Positions 6,205-15,219 of a stretch of 15,534 nucleotides of DNA are shown here, one piece after another. Origin of the DNA: Planctomycetaceae bacterium (GTDB taxonomy: Bacteria > Planctomycetota > Planctomycetia > Pirellulales > UBA1268); NCBI GenBank assembly GCA_009691925.1, contig SIAG01000041.1:1-15534 (forward strand), in the 5' to 3' direction. The translations under genes and the position numbers were made by a program. The notes beneath the pieces are model-generated. The model saw only the letters and a list, made by a program, of their open reading frames with translations, was not told where the DNA came from and ran no database searches. The first letter of the stretch is position 1. Every line of letters begins with the position of its first letter.

Positions 6205-7404
6205 ATGTTCTTTCCGCTGGCCCGTTCCCGTCGCGCCGGCGCGGCGCTCCTCTGCGCCGCGGCCATCGGTCTTTCGACCTGCGGGAGCCTGCCGGCTCAA
6301 GTGGTCGTTGACGACATCGCCGATCCCTCCGCCGCCAAGAAGGGGGCCGACGCCGGCCTCCCCGAGATCGACGAGATCCCGGATGGTTCGCCCGAGGAAC
6401 TGCTCGCCTACATCGACAAGCTCCACAAGACGAACTTCAAGCCGACGTCGCGGCAGCAGGCCGAGGCGTTCCTCCGCAAGGTCGCCCTGACGTCGGTGAC
6501 CGTGGCCGACAAGATCCTCGCTCAAGCCGGGCCGAAGGATGAGGCCCGCCTGACGGCCTCGCGGATGAAGCTCCAGAGCCTGATGCTCCTCACGCAGATC
6601 GGCGACCGCGAGGCCGAGGCCGCGGTGGCGGAGTTCGCCAAGGAGCTCGCCGCCGGCGGGGATGCGGAGCTCGCCGCCGAGGGGGAACGGATGCTGCTGG
6701 TGGGCGACGCCAAGAAGGCTCTCCAGACCCAGGACCTGGAAGCGGCCGAAGCCCTTGTCCCCCGGATCGGGGCGGTCCTTGAGAAAGCCCCGGATGACGC
6801 GCAGTCTGCCCAGCTGGCGATGCAGTTCGCCGGCGCCCTCGAGCACATGCCGGGGGGCACCGCGGTGGCCGGGAAGGCCTACGCCACCTTCGGCGGGGCG
6901 TTTGCGAAGAGCAGCAATCCGCAGATCCAGGCGATGGGGGAGGGATTCGCCGGCATGCTCCGCCGCCTCTCGCTGATCGGCAACGAGATGGAGATCAGCG
7001 GCACGAGCCTCGATGGCCAGCCGTTCGACCAGAAGTCGCTCGCCGGGAAGGTCGTGCTCGTCGACTTCTGGGCCACCTGGTGTGGCCCGTGCATCGCCGA
7101 GATGCCGAACGTCCTCGCGGCCTATGAGAAGTATCACGACAAGGGGTTCGAGGTCGTCGGCATCAGCCTCGACACCGACCGCGACGCGCTCGAGACGTTC
7201 CTGAAGGAGAAGGAGATTCCCTGGACGATCCTCTACGAGGAGCCCCAGGGACAGGGGTGGCAGCACCCGCTGGCTTCCTATTACGGCATCACCGGCATCC
7301 CCACCGTGATCCTCGTCGGACGCAACGGCAAGGTTGTGACGATGGATGTCCGCGGCGAGAAGCTCGGTGAGGAGCTCGGCAAACTCTTCAAGGACGCCAA
7401 GTGA
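6205..7404 (+). CDS. Secreted TlpA-type thioredoxin-fold protein with large N-terminal region
   Basis: A 399-residue product. The start is the ATG at 6205, with GAGG at 6196-6199 and a signal peptide (residues 1 to about 33, ending near SLPAQ). The open frame reaches back to a TTG at 6154, but that would bury the signal. Residues about 40-255 are Ala/Glu/Lys-rich and probably helical, with no recognised motif. The C-terminal part (about 265-399) is a TlpA/ResA-like domain: KVVLVDFWATW, catalytic WCGPC at 292-296, GFEVVGISLD and the cis-proline segment GIPTVIL. Such proteins reduce or exchange disulfides outside the cytoplasm. The family is abundant in planctomycetes; the specific partner is unknown. 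A Cys-rich exported protein is encoded just upstream and is a possible substrate, by inference only. The stop overlaps the next start (GTGA). Confidence 0.9.
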   Translation: MFFPLARSRRAGAALLCAAAIGLSTCGSLPAQVVVDDIADPSAAKKGADAGLPEIDEIPDGSPEELLAYIDKLHKTNFKPTSRQQAEAFLRKVALTSVTVADKILAQAGPKDEARLTASRMKLQSLMLLTQIGDREAEAAVAEFAKELAAGGDAELAAEGERMLLVGDAKKALQTQDLEAAEALVPRIGAVLEKAPDDAQSAQLAMQFAGALEHMPGGTAVAGKAYATFGGAFAKSSNPQIQAMGEGFAGMLRRLSLIGNEMEISGTSLDGQPFDQKSLAGKVVLVDFWATWCGPCIAEMPNVLAAYEKYHDKGFEVVGISLDTDRDALETFLKEKEIPWTILYEEPQGQGWQHPLASYYGITGIPTVILVGRNGKVVTMDVRGEKLGEELGKLFKDAK

Positions 7405-8540
7405 GCACCCCGGCCTCCGTGCGGCGTGCGCTCATCTCGCAGCGGGCCAGCGCCTTCGATTCCTCAGGAATCCGCAAGGCGTTCGACCTCGCCGCGAAGC
7501 TCGACGACCCGATCAACCTGGCGATCGGCCAGCCCGATTTCGCCATGCCGGCGGCGGCCTGTGAGGCGGCCAAGGCCGCCATCGATGCCGGGAAGAGCGG
7601 CTACACGCAGACGCAGGGGATCCCGCAACTCCGCGAACGGCTCGAGGGGGCCGTTCGCGGCGAGTTGGGGGACCCCGAACGGAAGCTGTGCGTCACGAGC
7701 GGATCCAGCGGCGCCCTCGTCCTCGTCCTCATGACGCTGATCGATCCCGGTGACGAGGTGATCCTCTTCGAGCCGGCGTTCGTGATGTATCGGCCGCTCG
7801 TTGAATTCCTCGGCGGCACGTGCGTGATCGTCGACACCTCGCCGTCGTTCCGGATCGACGTCGAGCAGGTGGCGGCCGCAATCACGCCGCGGACCAAGGC
7901 GATCCTGCTGAACACGCCGTCAAATCCGACCGGTTTCGTCGCCCCGCTCGACACGGTGCGCGATCTCGCCGTGCTCGCAGAGCGGGCCGAGGTGACGCTC
8001 ATCAGCGACGAGCTCTACCGGTCGTACAGCTACGACGAGCCGTTCCATTCCCCCGCGGCCCACAGCGACCGCGTCGTTGTCATCGACGGCTTCTCGAAAT
8101 CGCATGCGATGACCGGCTGGCGGGTGGGGTGGGTCCACGGGCCTGCCGAGATCATCGATGCCTGCACGATGCTCCAGCAGTACACCTTCGTCTGTGCGCC
8201 GCAGGCCGGGCAGTGGGGGGCGGTTGCCGCCCTCGACGCCCCGATGGACATCCCCCTCGCCGAGTGCAAGCGGAAGCGCGACAAGCTCATGGCGGGGATC
8301 GCTGGCCACTACCGCTTCGTGAAGCCCGGGGGCGCTTTCTATCTCTACCCCGAGGCGCCCGGTGGATCGGGGAAGCGATTTGCCGAGGCGGCAGCGGAAC
8401 AGGAGAAGCTGATTGTGGTGCCGGGGAGCGTGTTCGGCGCTGCCGACACCCACTTCCGCATTGCCTACACCGTCTCCGACCGGACGCTCGACCGCGGGAT
8501 CGCGGCCCTCATCCGGCTTGCCGGCGCTGCCAACGCCTGA
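7401..8540 (+). CDS. Class I/II PLP-dependent aminotransferase (aspartate aminotransferase-like)
   Basis: A 379-residue cytoplasmic enzyme starting at GTG 7401, which overlaps the thioredoxin stop by 4 bp. Fold-type I landmarks are all present: INLAIGQPDF near residue 38, TSGSSGAL for phosphate binding, SNPTG with Asn 175, Asp 203 and Tyr 206 in SDELY, the Schiff-base lysine 233 in GFSKSHAMTGWR, and the carboxylate-binding Arg 353 in HFRIAYT. Length and motifs fit the aspartate/aromatic aminotransferase subgroup; the amino-acid substrate cannot be read from sequence. The overlap suggests co-translation with the thioredoxin gene although no functional link is evident. It faces clpX convergently, with an 8-bp-arm inverted repeat in the gap. 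Confidence 0.93.
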   Translation: MSTPASVRRALISQRASAFDSSGIRKAFDLAAKLDDPINLAIGQPDFAMPAAACEAAKAAIDAGKSGYTQTQGIPQLRERLEGAVRGELGDPERKLCVTSGSSGALVLVLMTLIDPGDEVILFEPAFVMYRPLVEFLGGTCVIVDTSPSFRIDVEQVAAAITPRTKAILLNTPSNPTGFVAPLDTVRDLAVLAERAEVTLISDELYRSYSYDEPFHSPAAHSDRVVVIDGFSKSHAMTGWRVGWVHGPAEIIDACTMLQQYTFVCAPQAGQWGAVAALDAPMDIPLAECKRKRDKLMAGIAGHYRFVKPGGAFYLYPEAPGGSGKRFAEAAAEQEKLIVVPGSVFGAADTHFRIAYTVSDRTLDRGIAALIRLAGAANA

Positions 8541-8553
8541 GCGGTGCGGTGTG

Positions 8554-8605
8554 CTCCTCAATACCAGCGCTCGGGCGAGGCGGGGATCGGCGAACGCTTG
8601 AGGAG
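8554..8605. terminator. Inverted repeat between convergent aminotransferase and clpX genes
   Basis: CTCCTCAA (8554-8561) and TTGAGGAG (8598-8605) are exact inverted copies separated by 36 bp of GC-rich sequence. The element begins 13 bp after the aminotransferase stop and could serve transcripts from both sides. There is no T-tract, and the long loop weakens the case. The rest of the 8541-8766 gap shows no gene. Confidence 0.3.
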
Positions 8606-8766
8606 TGACGAGGTCGGCCGAGGAACGACGAAACTTTTGCCGGCCCCGCCGACGGATCACCAGACAGCCTGCTAGCCCTCTGGGCTTTGCCGATCCTTGG
8701 CCCAAACGTCGCTTCCGGATCGCCCGTGTGGGCCTGGCTTCAGATGTCGACCAAGCCGGGCACGCG

Positions 8767-10059
<1,293 letters not shown>

Positions 10060-10118
10060 GTCGGTGATTCCCTTTTCAGACTGCGGTTGGGAGTGAATCG
10101 GTCGCGGAGGGTAAGGCG

Positions 10119-10436
10119 TCAGCCGCCGTTCCCCTTCCGTGGGAGCGGCCCGGCTGGCGGCCAGACGCCACCGGCGTCGCTGATCTGCACGTGCGGTTCG
10201 ACGAGCGTTCTTATTTTTCGGTATTCTTCCTCGCTCAAAACACCTTGATCGCGGAGATTTTTGTACCCGGCCAGAGTGTTTTCCCAATCGCCACGACCGG
10301 ACTCCGGCTGATCCTGCTGGGCCCGGCGGACCCAGGTCTGGAGCGCCCCGAGGGCGACAATCAGGGCGAGAAGGCCGCCGACGAGGATTGCTGCCAGGCC
10401 GGCGAGGTCGCGGAGCGAAGTTTCAGGGGAAAACAC
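10119..10436 (-). CDS. Small single-pass membrane protein with SHOCT-like C-terminal segment
   Basis: About 105 residues from a GTG at 10436-10434. One hydrophobic segment (about 11-35) is followed by a basic stop-transfer stretch (WVRRAQQ) and a cytoplasmic tail. In the tail, YKNLRDQGVLSEEEYRKIRT (58-77) resembles the SHOCT short C-terminal motif (a helix, then G-hydrophobic-S/T-E-E-hydrophobic). The tail ends in Pro/Gly-rich sequence. The open frame extends upstream to 10697, but that part is Arg/Pro-rich and would overlap the leader of the divergent gene, so I take it as non-coding. No Shine-Dalgarno supports the GTG, and the start is uncertain. It lies 59 bp upstream of clpX on the same strand. 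Function unknown; SHOCT segments are thought to mediate oligomerisation. Confidence 0.6.
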   Translation of the reverse strand: MFSPETSLRDLAGLAAILVGGLLALIVALGALQTWVRRAQQDQPESGRGDWENTLAGYKNLRDQGVLSEEEYRKIRTLVEPHVQISDAGGVWPPAGPLPRKGNGG

Positions 10437-10626
10437 GGGGGTGGAGGGGAACGGGGGATTCGGCCCGGGGTGGATCCCGCCACGATGGCGTTGGCCCGGC
10501 GAAGAGTATGGCAGTCTGACGCTTGCCGGGTCTAGCAGGAAAAGGGCCGATCTCCCAGGCTCTCCGGCTTGCCGAGTCTGCCTCACCTCCGGTCGGTGGC
10601 GGAGAACCTGGGGGGACTTTTCCCGT

Positions 10627-10646
10627 CGTTCCCGAAAATCGGGACG
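10627..10646 (+). other. Small hairpin in the divergent gap 10437-10676
   Basis: CGT-T-CCCGA (10627-10635) pairs with TCGGGACG (10639-10646) around AAA, with one bulged T. It lies about 30 bp upstream of the ATG at 10677, within the leader between two divergent genes. I see no convincing promoter hexamers elsewhere in this 240-bp gap. It could affect translation or be incidental. Confidence 0.25.
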
Positions 10647-10676
10647 TTCCGTCGCGGTGTGGACGATGGCACCGGC

Positions 10677-12446
10677 ATGGGGTCGACTAGCCAACACTTT
10701 CGTGAGTTCGCCGCCGCAACGGGGCCTGGAGCCATCGGCTGCCGCAGGCTGGCGGCGACGATGATCGTCGTTCTCGCAGGGATCACGGGGCTGGTGCGGG
10801 GCGAGGATCTCCCCCCGGCTCCCCGGCTCCCCGATCTGGTCCGCACGTCAAACACGGCGTTCGCGATCCCCTTCAAGGTGGCGCCGTCGCAGCAGGCCGA
10901 TCATGCCGCCGCGCGGGTTCTCCTCCAGGCGTCGAAGGATCTCGGGGCGACCTGGGAGCAGGCCGGCGAGGCGGGGCCGGAGGCGGGGTCGATCGTTTAC
11001 AGGGCCGCGAGCGACGGGGAGTATTGGTTTCGACTTCGGGCGGTGGATGCCAAGGGGAGGCAGCGCGGGGGCGAGGGGCCCGACATGCGCGTCCTCGTCG
11101 ATGCGGCCGCCCCGCGCGTCTCGGCCCGGGTATGGCGCGGTGCCGACGGCGAGGTCGTCTGCCGCTACGCCGCCGCCGACGACACGCTCGACCTCCCGAA
11201 GATGGTGGTGGAATACCAGACAAAGGCGGAGCCGACCTGGAAGAAGATCGCCGCCGAGGCGGTCCTCTCCCGCGAATCGCCGGCTCATCTGATCGGCGAA
11301 GAGATCTGGTGGGCCGGTGAGAAGGTCGAGGCGCTCACCGTGCGGATTGCGGTCAGCGATGCGGCCGGGCACCGGACCGTGAAGCAGTTCACGATGGAGG
11401 GGGCCGACCCCGGTGTCGAACAGGGGGCGCTCGCGGCGGAGATTGGTGTCCCGGCATTGCCCGGGCAGTCTTCCTCCGCGGTGGTTTCAGCGCCCCCCCC
11501 TGCCCTGCCCGCCGACAGCCAGCCCGCCGCCTCGACCGAGGTGGCCACCGCGCCCCCCGGGGGATGGGCAGCCGACCCGTCGGGGCGCTGGGCCGTCGAC
11601 GGTCCGGTGGCGTCGCTCCCCCCTTCTCCGGAAGCCGGCCAGAGCCGCAGCGTGCTCGCCCGTCCGGTTGGCACGGGGAGCCGCGGCCCGCTTCCGAATG
11701 CCGGTGGCCGGCCGGAGGTCGACCCGGCGCCTGCCCCGCTGGCGCCGGCCAAACCGGCGATCGAATCGGCCGCAGCGGGGCCCGCGGCGCGTGCCCTCCC
11801 CACCGAATACCGCGGCCGCCCGCTGCAGATCGTCCGCTCCCGGAGATTCACCTGGGACTACGAGATGCAATCCGACCGCCCCGACACCGTCCCGGTGCGC
11901 GTGGAGCTATGGAGCACCAGCGACGGCGGCGTCACCTGGCAGCGCAGCGCCGTCGATGACGACGGCCAGAGTCCGATCGACGTCACGCTCCCCGCCGCCG
12001 GGCTGTATGGATTCCGTCTCGAGATCGTCCCCGACCTGCCTGACGCCGGCGGGGGCCCGCGCTCGGGCGAGATGCCGGAGGGGTGGATCGGCATCGACGA
12101 CGAGCCCCCGCAGGTGGAGATCGTCGAGGCGACGCGCTTGAAAGATACCGAGCCGGGGGGCGTGCTGATCCGCTGGGCCGCCCGCGATCAGATCCTCGTG
12201 CCGAAGAGCGTCCGCTTGATCCAGTCTCCCAATGCCGATGGGCCGTGGGGCACGATCGCCGAAGGGTTGGAGGCCCAGGGGGAATACCGCTGGCAGCCCG
12301 AGCGGGGCACGCCGGCCCGGGTCTTCATTCGGGTCGAGGCGAGTGACGCGGCGGGGAACATCGGCCGCGGCACGACGCCGGAGCCTGTCATCGTGGCGAT
12401 GTCGCGCGTTGTCGGTAAGCTCGGTGGGGTCAAGATCCTGCCGTAG
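10677..12446 (+). CDS. Secreted protein with two copies of an Ig-like/Asp-box module
   Basis: A 589-residue product from ATG 10677. Residues about 22-42 look like a signal peptide (CRRLAATM, a hydrophobic run, then VRGED); ATG 10761 (residue 29) is an alternative, but it would remove the arginines before the hydrophobic core. Two halves (about 61-245 and 386-573) have the same order. First comes an Asp-box-like motif: SKDLGATW at 86-93 and TSDGGVTW at 414-421. Next is a GEYWFRLR or GLYGFRLE strand, an AP/PP linker, D-x-L-x-x-P-K, and a closing SDAAG. Between them lies a Pro/Ala/Gly-rich linker of about 140 residues. Each half probably folds as two beta-sandwich domains. No catalytic residues are evident, so a binding or cell-surface role is inferred. 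No named family is recognised. Confidence 0.78.
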   Translation: MGSTSQHFREFAAATGPGAIGCRRLAATMIVVLAGITGLVRGEDLPPAPRLPDLVRTSNTAFAIPFKVAPSQQADHAAARVLLQASKDLGATWEQAGEAGPEAGSIVYRAASDGEYWFRLRAVDAKGRQRGGEGPDMRVLVDAAAPRVSARVWRGADGEVVCRYAAADDTLDLPKMVVEYQTKAEPTWKKIAAEAVLSRESPAHLIGEEIWWAGEKVEALTVRIAVSDAAGHRTVKQFTMEGADPGVEQGALAAEIGVPALPGQSSSAVVSAPPPALPADSQPAASTEVATAPPGGWAADPSGRWAVDGPVASLPPSPEAGQSRSVLARPVGTGSRGPLPNAGGRPEVDPAPAPLAPAKPAIESAAAGPAARALPTEYRGRPLQIVRSRRFTWDYEMQSDRPDTVPVRVELWSTSDGGVTWQRSAVDDDGQSPIDVTLPAAGLYGFRLEIVPDLPDAGGGPRSGEMPEGWIGIDDEPPQVEIVEATRLKDTEPGGVLIRWAARDQILVPKSVRLIQSPNADGPWGTIAEGLEAQGEYRWQPERGTPARVFIRVEASDAAGNIGRGTTPEPVIVAMSRVVGKLGGVKILP

Positions 12447-12576
12447 GCGGGCTCCCCCTGACGTCGCAACGGAACGCGGCAGGGAAGACTTTTTCCACGG
12501 ATCGTTAGACTGCACGGCTGCCGAATTCGGGGCCGTGTCGTGTCTCCCGGTCCGGCGTCCTCCGAGGCGCTCCTTT

Positions 12577-13740
12577 GTGGCCGAATCCCGCTCCGCCCTG
12601 GAAATCCTCCGCGCCCCCGATAACTGGTCGCCACCGCCGGCGGCCGTCATCGCGCTGGTCGGCGATGAGCCGTTCCTCGCCGGTGAACTCCTCGGGCTGA
12701 TTCGACGGCACATGGTGCCCGACGAGGCCGATCGATCCTGGGCCTGGCGCGAGTTCGACGGGGAGGCGATCGAGGATCCGCGCGACATCTTCGATGAAGC
12801 GGCCACGGTACCGATGTTTGCCGGAGCAACGCGCGTGGCGGTGGTGCGCTCGGCCGATCCGTTCGTGACCAAGTGCCGGGCGATGCTCGAGACCATCGTC
12901 GCCGCCCCCCGCGGCCATCGCGGGCTGGTGATCCTCGACGTCAAGACCTTTCCCGCCACGACCCGGCTGGCGAAGTCGCTCGCTGCCCAGGGCGCGGTCA
13001 TCGACTTGGCCGTGCCAGCGAAGGTCGATCTCGCCGCCTGGGTGCGCCACTGGGCCAAATCCCGTCACGGCTGTGCGCTCGAGGCCGCCACTGCGCAGCG
13101 CCTGCTCGAGCGCCTCAATAATGAGCTCGGTCAGATCGATCAGGCGGTGCAGCGGCTCGCCGGAGCCCAGGGCAAGGGGGGGAAGCCGATTCCCCCCGAG
13201 GCCGTCGACGACCTCGTGGGGAGCCCCCAGGAGCGATCGGCGTGGGGGATGATCGATGCCGCCGCGGCCGGGAATGCCCCGGAGGCCCTGGCGGCGCTCG
13301 CCGATCTCCTCGCCAGCGGCGAGAACCCGATCGCGCTGTTTGCGCAAGCCGCGACGAGCCTGCGGCGCCTCGCCTCCGCCGCCCGACTCCTTGGCCTGCC
13401 CCCCGGCGCGGGGCGCCCCGGCAGCTTCGACGAGGCGCTCAAGTCGGCCGGCGTGGCGGCGTGGCCCAAGGCGCTTGGACAGGCCCGCGAGGCGCTCCAG
13501 CAACTCGGCGGCCGTCGCGCCCGCCAGCTTCCGCAGCGGCTGGCCGATCTCGACCGATCGCTCAAGGGGGATGCTTCCCGCGGCCTGCGAGCGCGGCTGG
13601 CCCTGGAACGCCTGATCTGCATGATGGCCCGACAGGCGCCGGGGATCGACACCCCGGCCGGCAGGGCTGCGGCGACGGGCGGATCGGGAGCCCGGTCGGC
13701 CACGGCGACAAACCCCGGGACGAGGAGAACGCGGACGTGA
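12577..13740 (+). CDS. holA: DNA polymerase III subunit delta
   Basis: The delta subunit opens the beta sliding clamp as part of the cytoplasmic clamp-loader complex. The 387-residue product starts at GTG 12577, with GAGG at 12564-12567. The frame is open further upstream, but that part is Arg-rich and overlaps the previous gene. Near the N-terminus, AVIALVGDEPFLAGELL (22-38) matches the conserved opening of the family. A segment around PMFAGATRVAVVR, a strand GLVILDV, and a C-terminal helical domain with PQERSAWGMIDA and ASGENPIALFAQ follow the HolA pattern. As expected for delta, there is no Walker A. The last 30 or so residues are an Ala/Gly/Thr/Arg-rich tail beyond the usual length of about 340. 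It overlaps purB by 4 bp. The 130-bp gap before it (12447-12576) shows no other gene or clear promoter. Confidence 0.85.
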   Translation: MAESRSALEILRAPDNWSPPPAAVIALVGDEPFLAGELLGLIRRHMVPDEADRSWAWREFDGEAIEDPRDIFDEAATVPMFAGATRVAVVRSADPFVTKCRAMLETIVAAPRGHRGLVILDVKTFPATTRLAKSLAAQGAVIDLAVPAKVDLAAWVRHWAKSRHGCALEAATAQRLLERLNNELGQIDQAVQRLAGAQGKGGKPIPPEAVDDLVGSPQERSAWGMIDAAAAGNAPEALAALADLLASGENPIALFAQAATSLRRLASAARLLGLPPGAGRPGSFDEALKSAGVAAWPKALGQAREALQQLGGRRARQLPQRLADLDRSLKGDASRGLRARLALERLICMMARQAPGIDTPAGRAAATGGSGARSATATNPGTRRTRT

Positions 13741-15188
13741 ACGTGAACGTGGATCGACACCAGGATGCGCCCCGAGACGTGTGGGAAAATCCGCTGGCGA
13801 CCCGCTACGCCTCCGCCGAGATGGCGAGGCTGTGGAGCGACCGCAGCCGCTACCGCACCTGGCGGCAGGTATGGCTGGCCCTGGCCGAGGCCGAGGCCGA
13901 GCTCGGTCTGCCGATCACGCCGGCGCAGCTGGCGCAACTGCGCGCCAATCTCGAGCCGGTCGACTTCGCCAAAGCGGCGGCGTATGAGAAGCAGATGCGG
14001 CACGACGTCTTTGCCCACCTCCACACCTACGGCGATGCGGCGCCGCTGGCCCGCCCGATCCTCCATCTCGGGGCCACGAGCGCCTTCGTCACCGACAACA
14101 CCGACTTGATGCTGATGCGCGATTCGCTCGATCTGATCGCCGCCCGGCTGGCCGGGGTGATTGAGGCGCTCGCAGCCAAGGCGGCCGAGACGAAGGACAT
14201 CGTCTGCCTCGGGCTGACCCACCTCCAGCCGGCGCAGCCGACGACGATCGGCAAGCGAATCTGCCTGTGGATCCACGATCTGCTCATCGATCTCGAGGAG
14301 CTCGTCCACCGTCGCCAACTCCTCCGGGCCCGCGGGGCGAAGGGGACGACCGGCACCCAGGCGAGCTTCCTCGAGCTCTTCGACGGCGATCACGCCCGAG
14401 TGCGGGCGCTTGACGAGGTGGTGTCGCGGAAGCTCGGATTCAACGCCTCCTACGACGTCACCGGCCAGACCTACACCCGGAAGATCGATTCGCAGATCGT
14501 GGCGGGCCTTGCCGGGATCGCCGAATCGACCCACAAGGCGGGCAACGATCTCCGGCTGGCGGCCGCCTCGGGGGAGCTCGAGGAGCCCTTCGAGCAGGAT
14601 CAGGTCGGCTCCTCGGCGATGCCCTACAAGCGCAATCCGATGCGTGCCGAGCGGATGTGCGGCCTCGGCAGGTTCGTCATGGGCCTGGCCGTGACGGCCG
14701 GGCAGACCGCAGCCACGCAGTGGTTCGAGCGGACGCTCGACGATTCGGCCCCGCGTCGGCTCGTGCTCCCGCAGGCCTTCCTCGCCACCGACGCCCAGCT
14801 TGTCCTCTACGCGAACATCGCCCGTGGGCTCGTCGTCATCCCCGGGGCGATCCGCCGGAATCTGGAGAACTATCTCCCCTTCCTCGCCGCGGAACGGATC
14901 CTGATGGCGGGGACGAAAGCCGGAGGCGACCGCCAGGCGCTCCACGAGGCTTTCCGCGTTCATAGCCACGCGACGACGGCGGCAATCCGCGAGGGAAAGC
15001 CGAATGACCTCGCGGAAAGGCTCGCCGCCGATCCGCTCTTCGTGGCGGTCGACCTCGAGGCCGCGATGGAATCGCAGGGGCTCGCGGGGCGGGCGTCGGC
15101 GCAGGTCGACGAATTTCTCACCGGGCCGGTCCGTGAGGCACTGGGGCGCAATCCGGCCCGCGCGGCGACCGCAGCGCTGCACGTCTAA
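13737..15188 (+). CDS. purB: Adenylosuccinate lyase, animal-like type
   Basis: PurB cleaves adenylosuccinate and SAICAR with release of fumarate in purine synthesis; it is a cytoplasmic homotetramer. The 483-residue product starts at GTG 13737, overlapping the holA stop (GTGA), with GAGGAG at 13722-13727; GTG codons at 13743 and 13749 are less well placed. Motifs: RHDVFAHLHT (88-97), TSAFVTDNTDL (114-124), THLQPAQPTT with the probable catalytic His 162, GTTGTQASF (203-211), TGQTYTRK, and the flexible signature loop SSAMPYKRNPM (292-302) with its catalytic Ser. Later QWFERTLDD and ERILMAGTKAGG complete the active site. From memory, length and wording follow vertebrate ADSL (484 residues) nearly throughout, more closely than the shorter Bacillus or longer E. 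coli types. Confidence 0.96.
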   Translation: MNVNVDRHQDAPRDVWENPLATRYASAEMARLWSDRSRYRTWRQVWLALAEAEAELGLPITPAQLAQLRANLEPVDFAKAAAYEKQMRHDVFAHLHTYGDAAPLARPILHLGATSAFVTDNTDLMLMRDSLDLIAARLAGVIEALAAKAAETKDIVCLGLTHLQPAQPTTIGKRICLWIHDLLIDLEELVHRRQLLRARGAKGTTGTQASFLELFDGDHARVRALDEVVSRKLGFNASYDVTGQTYTRKIDSQIVAGLAGIAESTHKAGNDLRLAAASGELEEPFEQDQVGSSAMPYKRNPMRAERMCGLGRFVMGLAVTAGQTAATQWFERTLDDSAPRRLVLPQAFLATDAQLVLYANIARGLVVIPGAIRRNLENYLPFLAAERILMAGTKAGGDRQALHEAFRVHSHATTAAIREGKPNDLAERLAADPLFVAVDLEAAMESQGLAGRASAQVDEFLTGPVREALGRNPARAATAALHV

Positions 15189-15219
15189 ACGGCCTCCGCC
15201 GCCTGGCCGAGCCGCGCGG

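Noticed and set aside
4288..7266. A 992-codon open frame on the minus strand across three plus-strand genes
   Set aside because: It is antisense to genes with signal peptides, a DUF11 domain and WCGPC. Its translation is Arg/Gly/Leu-rich with no motif. High G+C removes stops from antisense frames.
10440..10697. Long N-terminus for the SHOCT-like membrane protein
   Set aside because: It is Arg/Pro-rich sequence overlapping the leader and start of the divergent gene; the plausible protein begins just before the membrane segment.
12480..12520. A possible promoter before holA around TTTTT and TTAGACT
   Set aside because: No hexamer pair with acceptable match and spacing.
13242..13736. Extension of the purB frame 165 codons into holA
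   Set aside because: It lies within holA in another frame and would lengthen PurB far beyond its family size; the GTG at 13737 has a Shine-Dalgarno.
13140..15182. A 680-codon minus-strand open frame opposite holA and purB
   Set aside because: purB is unmistakable on the plus strand; the antisense product has no recognisable features.
15190..15209. CGGCC/GGCCG inverted repeat between purB and the repeat-protein gene
   Set aside because: Five-bp arms of pure G/C are expected often at this composition, and no T-tract follows.
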